64,000 nucleotides of DNA, from the NCBI GenBank assembly GCA_040766885.1, contig JAXGPP010000012.1, forward strand, positions 124,001 to 188,000, written 5' to 3'. The position numbers and the translations under genes are program-made. Below the pieces are notes generated by a model. That model saw only the letters and a program-made list of their open reading frames with translations. It did not search any database and had not been told where the DNA came from. This stretch comes from JAXGPP01 sp040766885. Lineage in GTDB: Bacteria > Planctomycetota > Planctomycetia > Pirellulales > Thermoguttaceae. The first letter of the stretch is position 1, and each line of letters opens with the position of its first letter. This document shows positions 59,183 to 64,000 of the stretch, piece by piece.

Positions 59183-60748
59183 TCACTGGGGCGGGTCCGC
59201 CAATCCGAGCGCCGGACACAGGATCCGGAGCGAGGTGAGGATCAACGCGAAGCCCAGCAGATCGAACATCGTTCCCGCGCGGATCATGCTGCGGATCGAA
59301 ACCAGCCCCGACCCGTAGACGATGGCATTGGGAGGCGTGGCCACCGGGAGCATGAAACCGTAGCTCGCGCCGAAGCACGCGCCCAGGGTGGGCGGAACCG
59401 GGTTGACGCCCGCGCCCTGCGCCAATGCGATCGTCAGCGGAATGACCATGGTGGCGGCGGCCGTGTTCGACGTCGCCTCGCTGAGCACGATGGCCATCGC
59501 GATCGAAACCGCCGTCAGCGTCCAGAGCGATGTCGCGCCGGTGAGACCGGCGATGCTGTGGCCCATCGTTTCGGCCACACCCGTCTGGAACATCAGCGTC
59601 CCCAGGCTCAGCCCGCCGCCGAAGAGGAAGATGGTTCCCCAGTCGATCCGGACCGCTTCATCCCAGGCGATTGTGAATCGCCCCCGGGGCAGGTTTACCG
59701 GCAGTACGAACAGCAGGCAGGCGGCCCCCAGTGCCACCACGGCTTCCGTCACGCGCAACTGGAAGAACTGCAGCACGGAGTGCCCTTCGGGCAGAACGAG
59801 GGCAAGGAAGCCGGGCAGCACCCAGAAGGTCACGGCCAGTGCGAAGGCGGCCAATGTATTGACCTGGCCCAACGTCCAGCCGCCAAGTTCGCGGCGGGCC
59901 TGGCGGAGGCTCGCGCTCATGTCGGCCGCGACCGACCGTGAGACAGTCCCGACGGGATGCAGGAACCACAACAGGAAGAACAGCCCCAGACCCATCACCA
60001 GGACCATCGGCACAGCCAACGCCATCCAGCGAAAGAACGAGATCTCGATGCCCGCCAGCGAACGAAGAAGCCCCAGCGCAATCAGATTCGGCGGCGAACC
60101 GACCGGCGTGCCGATGCCGCCGATCGAGGCCGAGTATGCGATCATGAGCATGACGCCCGCGGCGAACGGCCATCGCCGCAGATCCTCAATGCCGTTCAGC
60201 CGGCGCAGTTCCTCGAGGATGCCCAGCGCGATGGGCAGCATCATGGCGGTGGTGGCCGTGTTGCTGATCCACATCGACAGCACCGCGGTCACCAGGCCCA
60301 GGGCGCCCATCACGGCAATCGGGCTGGAGGCGATCCAGGGGAGCGAGAGCAGTGCCAGGGCAATCCGCCGGTCGAGCCGATGGAGCGTCATCGCCTGCGC
60401 CAGGATGAAACTGCCGATGAACAGGAAGATGATCGGATCGGCAAACGGGGCGAACACCGTCTTGGCGTCGGCCACACCGAGGAGGATGCACATCACCGCT
60501 CCCAGGATCGCCGTGATTGGCAGCGGCAGCGGTTCGGTGACCCAGAGCACCCCCACCGCGGCCAGCACCGCCGCCAGCGGCCTCCCTTCGGAGGTCAGAT
60601 GTTCGCCGGTCAGGAACCATGTGACGCCGAACGCAATCGGCGTGAGCACCACCCCGGCAATCTTCCGCCAGCGGTCGAAGTCGCCGTCGGCCGTCGCATT
60701 GCTCGGAGGAGTCGGACGAATAGGTGAGGTGGTGGCGTTCGACGGCAT
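59183..60748 (-). CDS. SLC13/DASS-family sodium:anion symporter
   Basis: A 521-residue polytopic transporter with about 12 hydrophobic helices. Family blocks: 'VGVLWVTEPLPLPITAILGA' (about 65-85), 'PIIFLFIGSFILAQAM', 'SMWISNTATTAMMLPIALGI' (the SNT motif that binds sodium and substrate) and near the C-terminus 'EATSNTAAATMVIPL' (second SNT) and 'LPVATPPNAIVYGSG'. Both SNT motifs being intact supports a working importer of di- or tricarboxylates or sulfate; the substrate is not resolved. It follows the gene-free repeat region, transcribed toward it, with no other gene in its unit. Confidence 0.93.
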   Translation of the reverse strand: MPSNATTSPIRPTPPSNATADGDFDRWRKIAGVVLTPIAFGVTWFLTGEHLTSEGRPLAAVLAAVGVLWVTEPLPLPITAILGAVMCILLGVADAKTVFAPFADPIIFLFIGSFILAQAMTLHRLDRRIALALLSLPWIASSPIAVMGALGLVTAVLSMWISNTATTAMMLPIALGILEELRRLNGIEDLRRWPFAAGVMLMIAYSASIGGIGTPVGSPPNLIALGLLRSLAGIEISFFRWMALAVPMVLVMGLGLFFLLWFLHPVGTVSRSVAADMSASLRQARRELGGWTLGQVNTLAAFALAVTFWVLPGFLALVLPEGHSVLQFFQLRVTEAVVALGAACLLFVLPVNLPRGRFTIAWDEAVRIDWGTIFLFGGGLSLGTLMFQTGVAETMGHSIAGLTGATSLWTLTAVSIAMAIVLSEATSNTAAATMVIPLTIALAQGAGVNPVPPTLGACFGASYGFMLPVATPPNAIVYGSGLVSIRSMIRAGTMFDLLGFALILTSLRILCPALGLADPPQ

Positions 60749-60786
60749 GCGCGGTGTGTGTGCTGTGCGCCGTGCATGCAGCCCGA

Positions 60787-61243
60787 TCAGAAGCGAAGAC
60801 TGGGACCGGACTCCATGTCGACAACCGCAATCTTGTCGACGCCGGGTTGCGATGTGTGCACGTCTGCTTCATCGTAGCCGCTGCCACCGTGTACGTACAG
60901 GCGGCGGACGGGCAGCGTTGATGGCGGACGGCCCGTGCCGCCCCATTTCGGGGCCATGTCGGGAGCGATCGTTGCGCTATCGCTGCCGTCTCCCAACAGC
61001 ACGCGCGATCGACGACACTCGTACGAGGCGGTCAAGCCGACCACATCTTCACCGGCGGCCGTACACGTGGATGAAATACTCGCCGGGGTTGTCGCCAGGG
61101 AGTACTCCCACCTCGTTGTCCAAGTCATCGCCGGTGATCACGAGATCGCCGTCGATGACCTCGGCACGGACGTCGCCCGCCATGAGACGGCGGGATTCAA
61201 GCTTCTCGAACGAGAACCGATTGCCGAAGCGTCGGCGAGTCAT
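60787..61243 (-). pseudogene. Frameshifted LEPR-motif surface protein
   Basis: The reading starts at the ATG at 61243 (GAGGGG 6 bases upstream) as 'MTRRRFGNRFSFEKLESRRL' and goes on to 'MAGDV', the N-terminal motif shared by many planctomycete exported proteins. It continues 'NPGEYFIHVYG' and stops at 61049. Immediately after, the next frame continues plausibly as 'AAGEDVVGLTASYE', 'VLLGDGSDSATIAP' and ends 'VVDMESGPSLRF' at 60787. A single inserted base near 61052-61060 (in cggccgccgg on the minus strand) would explain the break. It is either a recent pseudogene or an assembly error. Function unknown, likely exported. Confidence 0.7.
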
Positions 61244-61324
61244 GGCGGCCCCTCTCTGCTGCTCAGTCCCGAATCGCACCATGCCCCAGGCGGCGAAGCC
61301 ACTCACCATTCGCTGAACCGAGTA

Positions 61325-61431
61325 GACGGATTGAAAATCCGTCCTACATGAAGGGCCTCGCCATTCAGACATAGGACGGATCTCTAATCCGTCTCGGAAA
61401 GAAATAGCACGGATTTCTATTCCGTCTGTGC
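61325..61431. repeat. Three clustered short palindromes around 'acggat...atccgt'
   Basis: gacggatt-gaa-aatccgtc (61325-61343), gacggat-ctcta-atccgtc (61375-61393) and an imperfect cacggatt/attccgt copy (61409-61431), spaced about 35-50 bases. They lie between the surface-protein gene and the BON gene and look like members of a small palindromic repeat family. Confidence 0.78.
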
Positions 61432-61443
61432 GTCAGCCCGCCG

Positions 61444-61695
61444 CTACTGCCACTTGTGGGCCGCGGGCTTGATCTGCATGTTGTCGACGATCCCCCGAAC
61501 GCCTTCCACGCCGCGGGCCGCCTGCATCACCGCCTTGCGCTGGCGTTCCAGTTGCAGCGTGCCGCTCAGGATCACCGAGCCGTTGCGAACGTCGACGCCA
61601 ACCTTGCTCTGGGCCCCCAGACTCAACCTCGACAAACGTTGCTGGACTTTCTGCACAATGCGCTTGTCCGGAACCTGACCGCGATTGCTAAGCAT
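61444..61695 (-). CDS. Small BON-domain protein
   Basis: An 83-residue protein made almost entirely of one BON domain: 'RIVQKVQQRLSRLSL' (helix), 'SKVGVDVRNGSVILSGTLQL' (strands with the typical GxVxLxG turn) and 'KAVMQAARGVEGVRGIVDNM' (helix and strand). BON domains bind membranes or ligands in stress-related proteins. It has no signal peptide. The ATG at 61695 follows GGGAG by 9 bases; a TTG five codons upstream is less likely. It is a single gene. Confidence 0.85.
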   Translation of the reverse strand: MLSNRGQVPDKRIVQKVQQRLSRLSLGAQSKVGVDVRNGSVILSGTLQLERQRKAVMQAARGVEGVRGIVDNMQIKPAAHKWQ

Positions 61696-62192
61696 GGCCG
61701 TGACTCCCAATGAGACGTTTTCCGCGAAAATGCTTGCGGAACGGGAGTCAACCAGGATTCTGAGAATCTCAGAGAATCAAAATGCGGGAAGATCTCCGTT
61801 TCCTTTGTCAATTCTAATCGACAACAGCCCGCATTGACAGTCCGGTCTGACAGATAGTCGCTCGGGGGGGTCGGGTGCGGGGCATCCGGGTGCGGTTTCC
61901 CCGGCGGGCCCGGACTGCTACAATCCACTCTCAGTGGAGCACGAGACCGCAAGCCCTTCAGCTTTCCCCTTTTTTTCGCTCCAAGTCGCTTTTCCTGCGA
62001 CATGCCGCGGATATCTCTGGAAGCGCGCTTGATCTGCTTGCCACCTCTTGCCGGATGATCGCCGAGTCGTCGGCCGGCCCGCCGCGCCAGCCTGCGCTCG
62101 TTTAACCCCGGCCCGCTCTCAAATGCCGTCGAGCGGGGCCGGATCGGCGATTTGGAGTCGCATATCGATCGGCAACACCACACGGAGCATGC
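61696..62192. other. 497-base gap between the BON gene and the small basic protein
   Basis: Divergent intergenic region. It holds a stretch of mixed sequence with a run of seven G (about 61864-61870) and no credible gene, terminator or repeat. It should contain promoters in both directions. Confidence 0.45.
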
Positions 62193-62384
62193 ATGGCACG
62201 AGACAAGAACACCTTCATCAAACGCCAGCGAGAGATGCAGAAGCGGCAAAAGGCCCAGGATAAACGGTCGCGCCGCCAGAAACGAAAAGACGACGCCAGC
62301 GGCGCGTCCGCTGGCGGTGATGCCGCCGGCGACGACGCTCGCACCGACGAAACCCCCGACGCCGAGCCGACCGACCACGCCTGA
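62193..62384 (+). CDS. Small highly basic N-terminal / acidic C-terminal protein
   Basis: A 63-residue protein starting 'MARDKNTFIKRQREMQKRQK', strongly basic to residue 33, then an acidic Asp/Glu/Ala/Thr-rich tail. The 'KNTFxKRQREMxKRxKAxxK' start recurs in small conserved bacterial proteins, often near cold-shock or RNA genes, with no assigned role. It has no clear ribosome site. The composition suggests nucleic-acid binding by the first half. It is separated from the next gene by 90 bases. Confidence 0.7.
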   Translation: MARDKNTFIKRQREMQKRQKAQDKRSRRQKRKDDASGASAGGDAAGDDARTDETPDAEPTDHA

Positions 62385-62474
62385 CCGGCGGCCCGCCGCG
62401 CCCGTCGCGACCCGCGCGCCGGCCGCCTTTCAGCCGGCCCGCTGTTGACGTGAACGCCCTATAAGGAGGACGAA

Positions 62475-62870
62475 ATGGTGGAAGTTAAACGTGATCATTG
62501 TGATCCGCGCCCCCTCGCCAACCGCAGCATGCGGCAGCGGAACGTACGGCGACACTGTGCCGGAATGCCCCTCAGAAAAGCCGTCCGTTCCGCCGTCCGG
62601 GCCTACTTCCACTTCACCCACCGCGCAGCTCGCAGCAAAGCCCTGTGGTGCGAAACCGAACGGGTGTGGCTCGGCAGCCAGACCTTCCTTCACTGGGCCC
62701 TGTGCGATGCCGATATCGATGTCCCATGGAGCGTCGCGGCCGCCTGCGACGCCCCCGAAGAGTCCGACGAACTCCGCGCCGCAGTCCGCGACGAACTGGC
62801 CGCCTACTGGGCCTGCCAGGCAGCCCGGCTGCCGCGAATGGAACTGCCCCACTGGCTGCCGCTGCCTTGA
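62475..62870 (+). CDS. Hypothetical protein, 131 residues
   Basis: Strong ribosome site AGGAGG 6 bases before the ATG supports real translation. The product starts 'MVEVKRDHCDPRPLANRSMR', with a basic N-terminal third, a central 'YFHFTHRAARSKALWCE' and an acidic helix 'ESDELRAAVRDELAAYWACQ'. No known domain recognised and no signal peptide. It may be co-transcribed with the small basic protein upstream and ends 180 bases before the helicase. Confidence 0.6.
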   Translation: MVEVKRDHCDPRPLANRSMRQRNVRRHCAGMPLRKAVRSAVRAYFHFTHRAARSKALWCETERVWLGSQTFLHWALCDADIDVPWSVAAACDAPEESDELRAAVRDELAAYWACQAARLPRMELPHWLPLP

Positions 62871-63050
62871 GCGCCCCCAACAACGGGCGGATACAACACG
62901 GCTGTCACCATCTCCTGCAATGTGCTAGACTTACCCCGATCCGATCCTTTTGCCCTGCGGCCATTGGATTCCTGCCAGGTCCAATGGCTTTCTGACGACG
63001 CCCGTGGCGTCGATCCCATCTGGTCCTGGGACATTCCCAAGAGACCTCTC

Positions 63051-64000
63051 ATGAGTTTTGCTCAACTCGGCCTCGCCGAGCCCCTCCTGCGCGCCGTGTC
63101 GGCCGCCGGCTATTCCATTCCCACTCCGATCCAGCTCCAGGCGATCCCGCACGTAATCGCCGGGCGCGATCTGCTCGGCTGTGCGCAGACGGGCACCGGC
63201 AAGACGGCAGCCTTCGCCTTGCCGCTGCTGCACCGCATGCTGAAAGCGGCCCCCCCGCCGGGCCGGCGCCGCCGCGCGCCGCGAGTCCTCATCCTTGCCC
63301 CCACCCGTGAACTCGCCGCGCAGATCGGCGAGAGCTTCCAGACCTACGGGCGCGATAGCGGACTCCGCCACGCGGTGATCTTCGGCGGCGTGGGCCAACA
63401 TCCACAGGTCCGTGCTCTCCAGCACGGCGTCGACGTCGTCGTGGCCACGCCCGGACGGTTGCTCGATCTTGTCGGCCAGGGATTGCTCGATCTCAGCGCG
63501 GTCGATACGTTGGTGCTCGACGAGGCCGACCGGATGCTCGACATGGGATTCATCCCCGACGTCCGCCGCATCATCGCCCAACTGCCGCGCGAGCGTCAGA
63601 CCCTGCTGTTCTCTGCCACCATGCCTCCCCCGATCGAGCAACTGGCCGCGGCCATCCTCCGCCAGCCGGTCCGCGTTCGCGTGGCTCCTGTCAAGGCCAC
63701 GACCGATCTGATCCAGCAGTCGGTGTGCTTCGTGCCGCGCCACGAGAAACCCCGCGCGCTAACCCACTTCCTCCGCGCACAGCCCTTCACTCGAGCCCTC
63801 GTGTTCACGCGCACCAAGCGCGGCGCCGACCGCGTCGCGCGGCAACTCCGCCAGGACGGCATCCAGGCCGACGCGATCCACGGCAACAAGAGCCAGTCGG
63901 CACGGCTGCGGACGCTCTCCAATTTCAAGTCCAACCACACGCCGGTGCTCGTGGCAACCGATATCGCCGCCCGCGGGATCGATGTCGAGGGCATCTCCCA
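63051..64000 (+). CDS. DEAD-box RNA helicase (3' end outside window)
   Basis: RhlE-like helicase, cut by the window end after about 316 codons. Motifs in order: Q motif 'YSIPTPIQLQAIP', motif I 'AQTGTGKT', Ia 'PTRELAAQI', 'GGVG', Ib 'ATPGRLLDLV', II 'DEAD' in 'VLDEADRMLDMGF', III 'FSATMP', IV 'ALVFTRTKRGADRVA' and V 'VATDIAARGIDVEGI'. Motif VI and the C-terminal tail lie beyond the window. The ATG at 63051 gives the usual short N-terminal lead of RhlE ('MSFAQLGLAEPLLRAV'). It unwinds or remodels RNA; a role in ribosome or mRNA metabolism is inferred from the family. Confidence 0.95.
   Translation, partial: MSFAQLGLAEPLLRAVSAAGYSIPTPIQLQAIPHVIAGRDLLGCAQTGTGKTAAFALPLLHRMLKAAPPPGRRRRAPRVLILAPTRELAAQIGESFQTYGRDSGLRHAVIFGGVGQHPQVRALQHGVDVVVATPGRLLDLVGQGLLDLSAVDTLVLDEADRMLDMGFIPDVRRIIAQLPRERQTLLFSATMPPPIEQLAAAILRQPVRVRVAPVKATTDLIQQSVCFVPRHEKPRALTHFLRAQPFTRALVFTRTKRGADRVARQLRQDGIQADAIHGNKSQSARLRTLSNFKSNHTPVLVATDIAARGIDVEGIS

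Overview
The window looks like a chromosomal piece of a high-GC planctomycete, probably a Pirellulales-type organism. The evidence is the gene repertoire: a DUF1080 protein, an exported sugar-isomerase-like TIM barrel, a sulfatase, a XylR-type AraC regulator, GH78/GH115/GH172-type enzymes, a YdjY protein, a surface protein with a 'FEKLESRRLMAG' N-terminus, and paired DnaK-like proteins. This is inferred from gene content; no rRNA or tRNA gene was seen. Both window ends cut genes: a hybrid histidine kinase on the left and a DEAD-box helicase on the right.

Layout. 1-5.7 kb: two adjacent hybrid histidine kinases. 5.8-10.5 kb: a UroD-like methyltransferase-family protein, a divergent DUF1080 / exported TIM-barrel pair, and a sodium:solute symporter. 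10.7-27.3 kb: a large alpha-glucan/trehalose block on the minus strand (glgE, treS-maltokinase fusion, glgB, treZ, malQ, treY) with glgC divergent from it. 27.4-31.7 kb: small membrane proteins (YgaP-like, DUF3309, DUF1328, DUF4112), a phosphatidylcholine-synthase-like enzyme, a YdjY protein and an HTH/zinc-ribbon protein. 31.7-35.2 kb: two coupled DnaK-like proteins, one with a C-terminal membrane anchor. 35.6-40.6 kb: an Rrf2 regulator behind an orphan terminator, a PAS kinase with an ANTAR response regulator, and sufU-sufS. 40.6-54.4 kb: polysaccharide and protein degradation (GH115-like, M2 metallopeptidase, sulfatase, XylR, GH78, HtrA, GH172). 54.4-59.2 kb: a gene-poor, repeat-rich, decayed stretch with a truncated calcium-repeat protein and a broken IS701-type transposase. 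59.2-64 kb: an SLC13 transporter, a frameshifted surface protein, a BON protein, two small unknown proteins and the helicase.

How the genes fit together. The central block can form a closed loop. TreS-Mak makes maltose from trehalose and phosphorylates it, GlgE polymerises the maltose 1-phosphate, GlgB branches the glucan, TreY and TreZ cut trehalose back out of it, MalQ recycles short maltodextrins, and GlgC feeds in ADP-glucose. The 40-54 kb region is typical of a planctomycete feeding on complex, partly sulfated plant or algal polysaccharides: the exported enzymes carry signal peptides and a XylR-type regulator lies directly downstream of the rhamnosidase. Very long open frames antisense to these genes are composition artefacts of high GC and are not annotated.
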